A DNA stretch of 10,694 bases, from NCBI GenBank assembly GCA_905235695.1, contig CAJOMW010000029.1:1-10694 (forward strand), given 5' to 3'. Of the stretch, positions 1 through 7,153 are shown piece by piece. The stretch is from an uncultured Clostridia bacterium. Lineage in GTDB: Bacteria; Bacillota; Clostridia; Oscillospirales; CAG-382. Numbering within the stretch: the stretch's first letter is position 1; every line of letters starts with the position of its first letter. The notes beneath the pieces were generated by a model. It had not been told where the DNA came from. It searched no databases and saw only the letters and a program-made list of their open reading frames with translations. The position numbers and the translations under genes were made by a program.

Positions 1-145
1 TTTTTTTGAAATTGAGCGGACTCTTTTTTGGCTAAAATTTGTGCATATTATACTACCTTTTGCAACAAATGTTCTATAATTTGTCGAAAATCACATTTTT
101 TTACATTTCGTTATTAAAAAGTTCATTTATTTTTTTGCAAATTTA

Positions 146-174
146 TTGCAATTCCCAAAAGTGTGTATTATAAT
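146..174 (+). promoter_or_regulatory. Main dcw operon promoter (sigma-A type)
   Basis: The -35 box is TTGCAA at 146-151 and the -10 box is a perfect TATAAT at 169-174, separated by exactly 17 bp. Transcription would start near 181-182, giving a leader of about 120 nt before mraZ. The surroundings are very AT-rich. No other good promoter lies in the 300 nt before mraZ, so this one probably drives the whole run from mraZ to divIB. The -35 hexamer is the same as that of the proposed ftsZ promoter. The start site is predicted, not measured. Confidence 0.75.
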
Positions 175-182
175 ATAGTCAT

Positions 183-262
183 GTGGAGCGAAAAAGAGCA
201 AAAAGGATTGTAAATGCACCTAAAAGGAGCAAAATAGGAGCGCTCCAACGGCAAAAAGAAGC
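183..262 (+). promoter_or_regulatory. Probable MraZ operator: phased GGAGC-like direct repeats
   Basis: Five purine boxes of the form (G/A)(G/A)AGC start at 185 (GGAGC), 195 (AGAGC), 226 (GGAGC), 237 (GGAGC) and 258 (GAAGC). Degenerate copies fall on the same grid at 205 (GGATT) and 248 (ACGGC). Steps are 10-11 bp or multiples of that, so all boxes face one side of the helix. MraZ is known to bind tandem short G-rich repeats with a 10-bp period in front of its own gene, for example TGGGN with 5-nt spacers in E. coli. The array begins at the predicted transcription start, so binding would block initiation or early elongation. The box at 237-246 is also part of a perfect palindrome, GGAGCGCTCC. 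The operator role is inferred from position, period and the adjacent mraZ gene. Confidence 0.6.
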
Positions 263-300
263 GAAAAGATACAAAATCGAGGGAAAGGGCGGTGATATGA

Positions 301-738
301 ATGTTCTCGGGCAAGATGAACCACACAATTGATGCAAAGGGCAGAGTATTCATACCCGCAAAGTACCGCGAGGAGCTCGGGGACAGCTTTATCGTCGCAC
401 GCGGCTTCTCTGACGCATACCTCGTCATATATCCTCAAGCGGAGTGGGAAGCACTTATAGAGGAGATAGACGAGCTCGGACTTGACAGAGACGCCAGACT
501 TCTGAAAAGATATATCATGACGGGCGCAAATCCCACCGAAATGGACTCTCAGGGAAGAATATTCCTCTCTCAGGAGCACAGGGAGTACGCTCACTTTGAA
601 AAAGAAGTATCATTCCTCGGAATGGGCAGAACGATAGAAATATGGGATACCTCTTCGCTTGAAGAGCAGACCGCTTCCGAGCCTGTAAACTTCGAGGACT
701 TCCTCAGCAAGATAAAAGCGCACGGACACCATATATAA
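301..738 (+). CDS. mraZ: MraZ transcriptional regulator
   Basis: MraZ is a DNA-binding regulator of the SpoVT/AbrB fold that forms ring-shaped oligomers and represses the dcw operon it heads. The protein has 145 residues, the usual size (about 140-150). It has the two tandem half-domains, each with the family DxxxR motif: D11-AKG-R15 followed by VFIPAKYR, and D82-SQG-R86 followed by IFLS. The C-terminal 25 residues are polar and probably flexible. The start is the ATG at 301, behind an AAAGGGCGGTG ribosome binding site (about 285-294). Another ATG at 297 is out of frame. It ends with TAA, 22 nt before rsmH. It is first in the operon, downstream of a clear promoter and of phased repeats that are likely its own binding sites, so autoregulation is expected. 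Identification is secure; the operator link is inferred. Confidence 0.97.
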   Translation: MFSGKMNHTIDAKGRVFIPAKYREELGDSFIVARGFSDAYLVIYPQAEWEALIEEIDELGLDRDARLLKRYIMTGANPTEMDSQGRIFLSQEHREYAHFEKEVSFLGMGRTIEIWDTSSLEEQTASEPVNFEDFLSKIKAHGHHI

Positions 739-760
739 TATTAAAGGAAGCGGTGGAGCG

Positions 761-1702
761 GTGCAGGAAAACTTCGGACATTACTCCGTTCTCCTCAATG
801 AGACGGTAGATCTGCTTAACATAAAGAAGGACGGCACGTACGTCGACTGTACGATTGGCGGAGCCGGGCACTCAAATGAGGTGCTCAAAAGGCTCGGAGA
901 CGGCGGCAGGCTGATAGGGATAGACCGGGACGACTACGCGCTCGAAAAGGCGGCCGAAAGGCTGAAAATTTACGGTGACAAGGTAACACTCTTAAAGGGC
1001 AATTTCGCATCGGCCCCCGAATTGCTCGGAAATATAGGAATTGAAAAAATCGACGGCGTTATCGCAGATCTCGGAGTCTCCTCTTTCCAGCTCGATAACG
1101 CCGACAGGGGCTTCTCCTATATGCAGGACGCACCGCTCGACATGAGAATGTCAAGAGATGATACGCTCAGCGCATACGACGTGGTCAACGGCTACGACGA
1201 GAGGGAGCTTTCAAGAATAATCGACAGCTACGGCGAGGAGCGGTACGCAAAGAATATAGCGAGGAAGATATGTGCGTCCCGCGAAGACGCTCCGATAAAA
1301 TCCACCCTCGAGCTTGCGGATATCATAAAGAGCGCGATACCTGCCAAGAACAGGCGCGAGGGACCTCATCCCGCAAAGCGCACCTTTCAGGCGTTGCGTA
1401 TAGAGGTAAACGGCGAGCTCGACGTGATAGGCGAGATGATAAGCGGAATGTTTCCGCTTCTTTCACCGGGCGGAAGAATGGCTATAATAACCTTCCATTC
1501 TCTCGAGGACAGAATCGTAAAGCACGCCTTCCTTGAGCTCACAAAGGGCTGTGAGTGTCCGCCGGACTTTCCGGTGTGCGTGTGCGGAAAAAAGCCGCAG
1601 GGAATCATAATAACGAAAAAGCCGGTGCTTCCGGGCGAAAAGGAACTCGAAGAAAATCCCCGTTCGAGAAGCGCAAAGCTCAGAGTGTGCGAAAAAATAT
1701 GA
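761..1702 (+). CDS. rsmH: 16S rRNA (cytosine(1402)-N(4))-methyltransferase RsmH
   Basis: RsmH (formerly MraW) uses S-adenosylmethionine to methylate N4 of C1402 in the 16S rRNA decoding centre, in the cytoplasm. The 313 residues match the family length. Visible motifs are the SAM-binding VDCTIGGAGHS (28-38), GVIADLGVSSFQLD (99-112), RGFSYMQDAPLDMRM (116-130), GPHPAKRTFQALRIEVN (201-217) and GGRMAIITFHSLEDRIVK (237-254), followed by the family's cysteine-rich CECPPDFPVCVCG segment (264-276). The start is GTG at 761. A ribosome binding site AAAGGAAG (743-750) lies 10 nt upstream, and a second purine stretch GGTGGAG (752-758) sits very close to the start. The octamer GTGGAGCG at 753-760 also occurs at 183-190 in the mraZ leader. 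It stands between mraZ and ftsL as in most bacteria. All expected motifs are present and nothing suggests loss of function. Confidence 0.97.
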   Translation: MQENFGHYSVLLNETVDLLNIKKDGTYVDCTIGGAGHSNEVLKRLGDGGRLIGIDRDDYALEKAAERLKIYGDKVTLLKGNFASAPELLGNIGIEKIDGVIADLGVSSFQLDNADRGFSYMQDAPLDMRMSRDDTLSAYDVVNGYDERELSRIIDSYGEERYAKNIARKICASREDAPIKSTLELADIIKSAIPAKNRREGPHPAKRTFQALRIEVNGELDVIGEMISGMFPLLSPGGRMAIITFHSLEDRIVKHAFLELTKGCECPPDFPVCVCGKKPQGIIITKKPVLPGEKELEENPRSRSAKLRVCEKI

Positions 1703-1728
1703 CAATAAATTGAAAAGGAGACAGAAAA

Positions 1729-2337
1729 ATGACGTCAAACTCCGGAACCGAATACATAAATCTCAAAAAGGCAAAATACAATAGAATTATGAGAGAAGCC
1801 GCATCACAGACCGAAAACCGTGTGACTGAAAGAGCTGTATACACGAATAACGGCGGAGCGGCGGTAAAGAAACAGTCATCGGTTCCGCTCAGCCGTGAAT
1901 ACGGCGCAAGAGATTTTGCGGGAGACGTCGCAGACGAGCTTATCGGCGCATACGCCAAAAGCAGAAAAGAAGCCGCGAGAAGAAGGGCAAACGCTCCGGT
2001 GTACGTTAAAAAGTACGTCAGGGAGAAGAAGGCTTTCCCCATATCGGTAATTGCCTACATAGTAATCTTTTCCGCACTGCTCATGTTCCTTGTGCTCGGA
2101 AACACCAAGATAAACGAAGCAACCCTCCGCGCTGACGCCCTCAAGAGCGAAATCGCCGCTGAGACCGCAAAAGCCGACATACTCAACTCCCGTCTCAGCC
2201 AGAGAAACGACGTTACCTACATTGAGGATTATGCGGTAAACGTTCTCGGAATGGTAAAGTCGACCGACGTATCAAAGAGATATGTAAGCATATCGGGAGA
2301 AGACAAAGTGGTAGTCGGAGGAAATGTAAACTATTGA
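1729..2337 (+). CDS. ftsL: FtsL-like bitopic division protein (septum formation initiator family)
   Basis: FtsL is a single-pass membrane protein of the divisome that pairs by coiled coil with DivIC (FtsB), binds DivIB, and helps activate FtsW and its partner PBP. The 202 residues show a long charged cytoplasmic N-terminus (1-102), one membrane segment (about 103-124, starting FPISVIAYIVIF), an extracellular heptad-like coiled coil (about 125-160), then YIEDYAVNVLGMVKSTD (164-180), which resembles the end of the FtsL/DivIC domain. The start is ATG at 1729, with AAAAGGAG 8 nt upstream. The gene ends in tandem in-frame stops, TGA TAA (2335-2340). Position between rsmH and the division PBP is the classic ftsL place; by sequence alone DivIC would be hard to exclude. 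Odd point: the cytoplasmic part is about 100 residues, while FtsL of model species has a few tens. No second FtsL/DivIC-type gene lies in the window. Confidence 0.85.
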   Translation: MTSNSGTEYINLKKAKYNRIMREAASQTENRVTERAVYTNNGGAAVKKQSSVPLSREYGARDFAGDVADELIGAYAKSRKEAARRRANAPVYVKKYVREKKAFPISVIAYIVIFSALLMFLVLGNTKINEATLRADALKSEIAAETAKADILNSRLSQRNDVTYIEDYAVNVLGMVKSTDVSKRYVSISGEDKVVVGGNVNY

Positions 2338-2393
2338 TAAGCGGCTTTTGCCGTTGGTAAAATGCCGGGCGGTGCGAAAGGAAGGTCATTATA

Positions 2394-4646
2394 TTGCTTA
2401 ACAAGGATATTAAGCGCCCCATGCTCATTCGGGGAATGGTGGCAATGCTCGTTTTCGTACTGCTTGCCATAGCGCTCGGCGCAAGGCTTTGGTATCTTCA
2501 GATAGTCGAAGCCGATAAGTACAAAACAGGCGCTTTTGAACAGTATACGACAGAAATACCCATAAGCCCCAAAAGGGGCGTTATTTACGACCGTAACATG
2601 ACGGCTCTCGCTGTCAGTGCTACGGTTGAAACCGTTTTTATATCCCCTTACGAAATTGCCAAGCAGAACGAAAACGTGGACGACGACAAAAAGGTGGATA
2701 TAGAAGCTCAGAAGATAAAGATAGCAGATTTTCTCTCGGAGACGCTGGAGGTCGACAGGCAGGAGATACTTACCCGAATGACCAAGACAAACTCCAAGTA
2801 TCAGATAATCAAGAAGAAGGTCGAGAGGGATACCTGCGACAAGATACGCGTATTCATAAACGAAAACGACATCGTCGGCATACACCTTGAGGAGGACACC
2901 AAGCGCTATTATCCCTACGGGAACCTTGCGTGCCATGTAATAGGCTTTACAAACGCCGATAACGAGGGAATATACGGTGTTGAATCGTATTATGAAAACT
3001 ATCTCAAGGGCAGCTCCGGAAAGATAGTGACCGCTCAGAACGCAAAGGGCAAGGATATGCCCTTCAAATACGAGAGCTACGTCGAGGCGGAAAACGGCAC
3101 GAACGTCGTTTTGACCATAGACTGGCAGGTACAGTCCATACTCGAAAAGAACCTCGAGATCGCCCTTCGCGACAATAAGGCGCAGAACAGAGTTTTCGGA
3201 ATAATAGTCGACGTAAACACCATGGAGATACTCGCCATGTCCACAAAGCCCGACTACGATCTCAACGATCCGTACACGCTCGACGAGATTTCACAGGGAA
3301 AGCTCGACGCATTCGAGGGCACGGACGAGGAGAGAAGGGCATACAGAAGCGCGCTTCTCGAGGGACTTTGGAAAAACAAGATTATAACCGAGCCGTACGA
3401 GCCTGGCTCGACGTTCAAGCTCATAACGAGCGCAATGGCGCTTGAGGAAAACGTCGTGAGCGACACCGATACCTTCTATTGCTCGGGCTCAAAGAATATA
3501 GGCGGATATACCATCAACTGCCACAAAAGGGGCGGACACGGTGTAGAAAATTTCGAGGAGGGACTTCAGAATTCCTGCAACCCCGTTTTCATGGAGCTTG
3601 CGGAAAGAGTGGGCAAGGAGAGATTTTACAGCTATTTTGAGGCGTACGGCCTTACGGAAAAGACGGGAATAGACCTTGCAGGAGAGGTCGGAAGCATCTA
3701 TCACACCGATATAAACCAATTCAATCAGACCGAGCTTGCCGTATACTCATTCGGTCAGACCTTTAAGATAACGCCGCTCCAGCAGATAAGAGGCGTATCT
3801 GCCGTTGCGAACGGCGGAAAGCTCCTGAAGCCTCACATAGTAAAGGAGCTCGTTGACGACGACGGAAACGTAATAAAGACTTTTGACACCACGCTCGTGA
3901 GAAGGGTTAACTCCGAAGAGACTTCAAAGACCATAATGACCTACCTCATGAACGGCATAAACATAGGCTCCACAAAGAACGCTTACGTAAAGGGATACAA
4001 TATAGGAGCAAAGACCGGAACGTCACAGAAGAGGGATAAAGAGGGAAATCTCTATATCGGCTCGTGCGTGGCATTTGCGCCTGCGGACGATCCTCAGATA
4101 GCAATACTCATAGGTATCGACGAGCCTTCAAACGGCGAGTACTACGGCGGAACCATAGCGGCCCCCGTCGTCTCATCGGTACTCACAGAAGTGCTTCCTT
4201 ATCTCAATATCGAGCCATCGATAACAGAGGACATGATATCCTCCATGGACGTAGCCGTAGCGGATTACAGGACTCTCAGCGTGGAGAGCGCAAAGCAGCT
4301 CGCATCAAACGCCGGATTCTCCACCAAGGTGATAGGAAGGGGAGACGTAGTTACCGAACAGCTCCCGAGATACGGCGGAAAGATACCGAACGGCGGAATT
4401 GTTATCCTGTACACGGATAATGAGGCGCCTTCGGAGACGGTGACAGTACCCGACGTCAAGAATTACACCCCTGCGGCGGTAAACAGATACCTCATAAACT
4501 CAGGGCTGAACGTAAAGATGGAGGGCGCATACAGAGAGAGCCTCGACGGAGCTATCGCCGTAAAGCAGTCTCCCGAAGCGGGAACGCTCGTCAAGCCCGG
4601 CACGGTCGTCCAGGTCGAGTTCAGACACATGGATACGACCGACTAA
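2394..4646 (+). CDS. Class B penicillin-binding protein with two PASTA domains (PBP2B/SpoVD/FtsI type)
   Basis: This is a septal peptidoglycan D,D-transpeptidase that cross-links glycan strands made by its SEDS partner, here probably the FtsW of the same operon. Of 750 residues, the N-terminus has a cytoplasmic start and one membrane anchor (about 14-36), then the pedestal domain with SPKRGVIYDRN (58-68) and a region to about 230. The transpeptidase domain carries all three catalytic motifs: S339-TF-K342 (nucleophile Ser339), S394-C-N396 and K540-T-G542. Two C-terminal PASTA-like repeats follow (about 620-676 and 684-745). The TTG start at 2394 is chosen because AAAGGAAGG ends 8 nt upstream; the next in-frame ATG is at 2421, too far from that site. 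Sequence alone does not separate the vegetative division enzyme from a sporulation SpoVD paralogue. Being the only class B PBP in the cluster, next to ftsW and ftsZ, favours the vegetative role. It is followed 37 nt later by mraY, with murE and murF absent. Confidence 0.94.
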   Translation: MLNKDIKRPMLIRGMVAMLVFVLLAIALGARLWYLQIVEADKYKTGAFEQYTTEIPISPKRGVIYDRNMTALAVSATVETVFISPYEIAKQNENVDDDKKVDIEAQKIKIADFLSETLEVDRQEILTRMTKTNSKYQIIKKKVERDTCDKIRVFINENDIVGIHLEEDTKRYYPYGNLACHVIGFTNADNEGIYGVESYYENYLKGSSGKIVTAQNAKGKDMPFKYESYVEAENGTNVVLTIDWQVQSILEKNLEIALRDNKAQNRVFGIIVDVNTMEILAMSTKPDYDLNDPYTLDEISQGKLDAFEGTDEERRAYRSALLEGLWKNKIITEPYEPGSTFKLITSAMALEENVVSDTDTFYCSGSKNIGGYTINCHKRGGHGVENFEEGLQNSCNPVFMELAERVGKERFYSYFEAYGLTEKTGIDLAGEVGSIYHTDINQFNQTELAVYSFGQTFKITPLQQIRGVSAVANGGKLLKPHIVKELVDDDGNVIKTFDTTLVRRVNSEETSKTIMTYLMNGINIGSTKNAYVKGYNIGAKTGTSQKRDKEGNLYIGSCVAFAPADDPQIAILIGIDEPSNGEYYGGTIAAPVVSSVLTEVLPYLNIEPSITEDMISSMDVAVADYRTLSVESAKQLASNAGFSTKVIGRGDVVTEQLPRYGGKIPNGGIVILYTDNEAPSETVTVPDVKNYTPAAVNRYLINSGLNVKMEGAYRESLDGAIAVKQSPEAGTLVKPGTVVQVEFRHMDTTD

Positions 4647-4658
4647 AATACAGGAATA

Positions 4659-4675
4659 TCCTTTAATCAAAGGAG
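4659..4675 (+). promoter_or_regulatory. Hairpin covering the mraY ribosome binding site
   Basis: TCCTTT (4659-4664) is perfectly complementary to AAAGGA (4669-4674), with an AATC loop. The right arm is nearly the whole mraY Shine-Dalgarno sequence (AAAGGAG, 4669-4675), which lies 8 nt before the ATG at 4684. An alternative small hairpin, AGGA (4652-4655) with TCCT (4659-4662), would use part of the same left arm and free the site. The pairing is plain in the sequence; a role in setting mraY translation is inference, and a 6-bp stem in an actively translated operon may have little effect. Confidence 0.4.
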
Positions 4676-4683
4676 AAATACTT

Positions 4684-5658
4684 ATGAATATGATACTCGT
4701 TATATCCATCCTCGTCTGCTTTGCCGCAGCTGCGGTGCTTGCAAAGCTCTTCATACCCGTTCTCAAAAGCGTTAAGATGGGGCAGAAGATACTCGATATA
4801 GGTCCGAGGTGGCACAAATCAAAAGAGGGCACGCCTACAATGGGCGGACTGTTCTTTATCGTACCGGTCATAATAGTCGGCGTGTGCGTCGGAATAATCG
4901 AAAACAGCAGTGTCATATTCATTCATCTTGCGTTTATCCTGTTAAACGGCGCTATCGGATTTATAGACGATTACGTAAAGTTCTTCAAAAAGCAGAACAA
5001 GGGACTGTCCGCAAGCCAAAAGATGTTTTTGCAGTTTGCGGCGGCGGCGCTGTATATATTTGTCCTTCGAATAACCGAAAATATAGATACCGTAATAAAG
5101 CTGCCCTTTACGAGCGCAACCTTTGAACTGCCTTTTGCGGCATATTGTATCCTCGCAATAATAGGCATAGTCTTTACGGTAAACAGCGTGAACCTCACGG
5201 ACGGCATCGACGGCCTTGCCTCAAGCGTGACGGCGGTCGTAATGATATTCATGGCGGTGCTTTGCTATAAGACACAGAACATTGCCGGAATAACCGTCGC
5301 CGGCTGCATAATAGGCGGAACGCTCGGCTTTCTCGTATATAACTTCCACCCGGCAAAGGTGTTCATGGGGGACACAGGCTCGCTGTTCTTAGGTGCGGCG
5401 GTAAGCTCGATGGCGTTTATCCTCGACTGTCCGCTCCTTCTGATATTTGCCGGAATAATGTACTACATCGAGTCGTTCTCGGTAATGATACAGGTAACGA
5501 GCTATAAGCTCACCAAAAAGAGGGTGTTCAAGATGACGCCCATACACCACCACTTCGAGATGAGCGGCTGGTCGGAAGTAAAGATAGTCATAGTATTCTC
5601 GATAATTGCGGCGATCTTCAGCGCAGTGGGATGCTTTGGATTTTTGCCGGTACTGTAA
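4684..5658 (+). CDS. mraY: Phospho-N-acetylmuramoyl-pentapeptide-transferase MraY
   Basis: MraY is the integral membrane enzyme that joins UDP-MurNAc-pentapeptide to undecaprenyl phosphate, giving lipid I and UMP. The 324 residues are typical and very hydrophobic, consistent with about ten membrane segments. Conserved cytoplasmic-face motifs are intact: GTPTMGG (49-55), the DDxxK motif D95-D96-YV-K99, NLTDGIDGL (170-178 with D173 and D176), FMGDTGSLFLG (228-238 with catalytic-site D230) and TPIHHHFEMSGWSE (285-298, the histidine triad at 288-290). The start is ATG at 4684 with AAAGGAG at 4669-4675. In many Bacillota, murE and murF precede mraY and murD follows it. Here mraY is flanked directly by the PBP and ftsW with 37-nt gaps, so the cytoplasmic Mur ligases must be encoded elsewhere. 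Identification is secure. Confidence 0.97.
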   Translation: MNMILVISILVCFAAAAVLAKLFIPVLKSVKMGQKILDIGPRWHKSKEGTPTMGGLFFIVPVIIVGVCVGIIENSSVIFIHLAFILLNGAIGFIDDYVKFFKKQNKGLSASQKMFLQFAAAALYIFVLRITENIDTVIKLPFTSATFELPFAAYCILAIIGIVFTVNSVNLTDGIDGLASSVTAVVMIFMAVLCYKTQNIAGITVAGCIIGGTLGFLVYNFHPAKVFMGDTGSLFLGAAVSSMAFILDCPLLLIFAGIMYYIESFSVMIQVTSYKLTKKRVFKMTPIHHHFEMSGWSEVKIVIVFSIIAAIFSAVGCFGFLPVL

Positions 5659-5695
5659 GAAAAATGCCTGAAATATATTGAAAGGGGTAATGAGC

Positions 5696-7096
5696 GTGAA
5701 CGAAGAGACTTCTCGCAGCAAGAGCGGACAAAGCGCTTCGGACGGGCGTGAGAGCGCACACCGCAAGCAGATGAAAAAAGCTACGCCGAAGAGAAGAATG
5801 ATAGTTCAGCTCGTCTCGGGCGTTGACAGACCGTTTCTCGTAACGATAATACTTCTTCTGTGCCTCGGCACGGTCATGGTATTCAGCGCGAGCTACCCTT
5901 ACGCCAATGCAAACTTCAACGGAGACAGCTATCATTTTGCCATAAGACAAGTAATTTTTGCTGTTATAGGGCTTATAATTATGGCAATAATAGCGAGGTC
6001 AAAGTACTTTGATTACCATTTTCTCAGAAAGATAGCAAAGCCTGCTCTCGTAATATCAATTATACTTCTCGCAGGCGTTCTCGTGTTCGGTCAGAGCTAC
6101 AGCGGAGCAAAACGCTGGTACTCGCTCGGTCCGCTGAATCTTCAGCCGTCCGAAATAGTTAAATTCACGCTCGTCCTGTTCTTTGCCGACTACGCTGACA
6201 GGTACGCCGACAAGATACGCCAGAGAGGAAGCCTTTCAAGCGTGTTCACCGTCGTGCTGCCCTTTGGAATAATAGGTGCTGTTGCCGCAGCGGCGGTATT
6301 GTTTATAGACAATAAGGTTCTCGGCTTTGCCGTAGCGCTTATCTTCTTATTTATGGCGCTTTTGCAGATGCGTCTGTCGAACATGAAGGAGAAAGCCCCG
6401 GCTTTCTATTACGGCATTCTTCCGTACCTCATACTTCTCGTGATAGTCGGAGTGCTTATGTACCTCCAGCCACATATGTCGGGACTTATCATAATGGCGG
6501 CGATAACATTTGCCATGATGTTCATGGGCGGAACAAATATATTCTATCTCATAGGCGGAGGAGCACTCGGCGGAATTGCAATGTTTGTGCTCGCAATGAC
6601 CATGGGACACTCATCGGCGCGAATAAAGATATGGAGAGATCCTTTCGAATACCTCCTCGGAGAAGGCTGGCAGCCTGCTCAGTCGCTGTACGCAATAGGC
6701 TCAGGCGGATTCTGGGGCGTCGGATTCGGAAACAGCCGCCAGAAGCACCTTTACCTTCCCGAGCCGCAGAACGACTATATCTTCTCGATATGGTGCGAGG
6801 AAATGGGCTTTATAGGAGCAATGCTCGTTATATGCGTTTTCCTTTTCTTTATATACAGAGGCATACTCATAGGACTTCGTGCGCCCGACCGGTTCAGCTC
6901 ACTGCTTGTCATGGGTATAATAATGCACGTAGGTCTGCAAATGATACTTAATATTGCAGTAGTTACCAATTCTCTCCCAAGTACCGGTATATCACTCCCA
7001 TTCTTCAGCTACGGCGGAACATCACTGCTGATACTGCTTGCGGAAATGGGAGTGGTACTGTCGGTATCCCGCTACTCGTCTCTTGAAAAAACGTAG
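5696..7096 (+). CDS. ftsW: FtsW, SEDS-family septal peptidoglycan glycosyltransferase
   Basis: FtsW polymerises lipid II into glycan strands at the septum, together with a class B PBP. From the GTG at 5696 the protein has 466 residues: a basic, polar cytoplasmic N-terminus (about 1-45), then about ten membrane segments. SEDS motifs seen are GAKRWYSLGPLNLQPSEIVKF (about 136-156), the large extracellular loop with LPEPQNDYIFSIWCEEMG containing D360, the position of the proposed catalytic Asp, and STGISLPFFSYGGTS near the C-terminus. The loop motif usually written QPDxGT reads QPHMSG here (H260). Start choice: AAAGGGG (5681-5687) is 8 nt before GTG 5696, the spacing used by most neighbours. ATG 5690 is only 2 nt from it, and TTG 5678 lies upstream of the site. 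RodA and SpoVE are relatives, but the operon with murG, divIB and ftsZ supports FtsW. Confidence 0.93.
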   Translation: MNEETSRSKSGQSASDGRESAHRKQMKKATPKRRMIVQLVSGVDRPFLVTIILLLCLGTVMVFSASYPYANANFNGDSYHFAIRQVIFAVIGLIIMAIIARSKYFDYHFLRKIAKPALVISIILLAGVLVFGQSYSGAKRWYSLGPLNLQPSEIVKFTLVLFFADYADRYADKIRQRGSLSSVFTVVLPFGIIGAVAAAAVLFIDNKVLGFAVALIFLFMALLQMRLSNMKEKAPAFYYGILPYLILLVIVGVLMYLQPHMSGLIIMAAITFAMMFMGGTNIFYLIGGGALGGIAMFVLAMTMGHSSARIKIWRDPFEYLLGEGWQPAQSLYAIGSGGFWGVGFGNSRQKHLYLPEPQNDYIFSIWCEEMGFIGAMLVICVFLFFIYRGILIGLRAPDRFSSLLVMGIIMHVGLQMILNIAVVTNSLPSTGISLPFFSYGGTSLLILLAEMGVVLSVSRYSSLEKT

Positions 7097-7153
7097 CGGC
7101 GAAATTTCGACGAATTTTGCACGATTGTTATGATAATATAATGGAGGAACGTT

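Noticed and set aside
75..80. TATAAT at 75-80, and TATAAT on the - strand at 52-47
   Set aside because: Neither has a reasonable -35 at 16-18 bp; such hexamers are expected by chance in this AT-rich stretch. A divergent promoter on the - strand cannot be excluded but is not supported.
1..145. Possible small gene or RNA in the first 145 bases
   Set aside because: I see no open frame with a ribosome binding site and no stable structure; the sequence is dominated by T- and A-runs.
2340..2355. Small hairpin (CGGC-TTTT-GCCG) just after the FtsL-like gene
   Set aside because: The stem is short and no T-run follows, so it is not a terminator; the PBP ribosome binding site is outside it.
2331..2936. 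Long - strand open frame (201 codons) opposite the PBP gene
   Set aside because: It overlaps the conserved PBP pedestal region, has no recognisable domain, and fits the antisense of a biased coding sequence.
5678..5695. TTG 5678 or ATG 5690 as the ftsW start
   Set aside because: TTG lies upstream of the AAAGGGG ribosome binding site and ATG 5690 is only 2 nt after it; GTG 5696 has the 8-nt spacing most neighbours use. The difference is at most 6 residues and ATG 5690 is not fully excluded.
7100..7109. Palindrome CGAAATTTCG between ftsW and murG
   Set aside because: It is only 10 bp, matches no operator I know, and has no associated promoter.
7114..7142. Possible promoter before murG (TATAAT at 7137-7142)
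   Set aside because: The best -35 (TTGCAC, 7117-7122) is only 14 bp away and transcription would begin at the ribosome binding site, leaving no usable leader.
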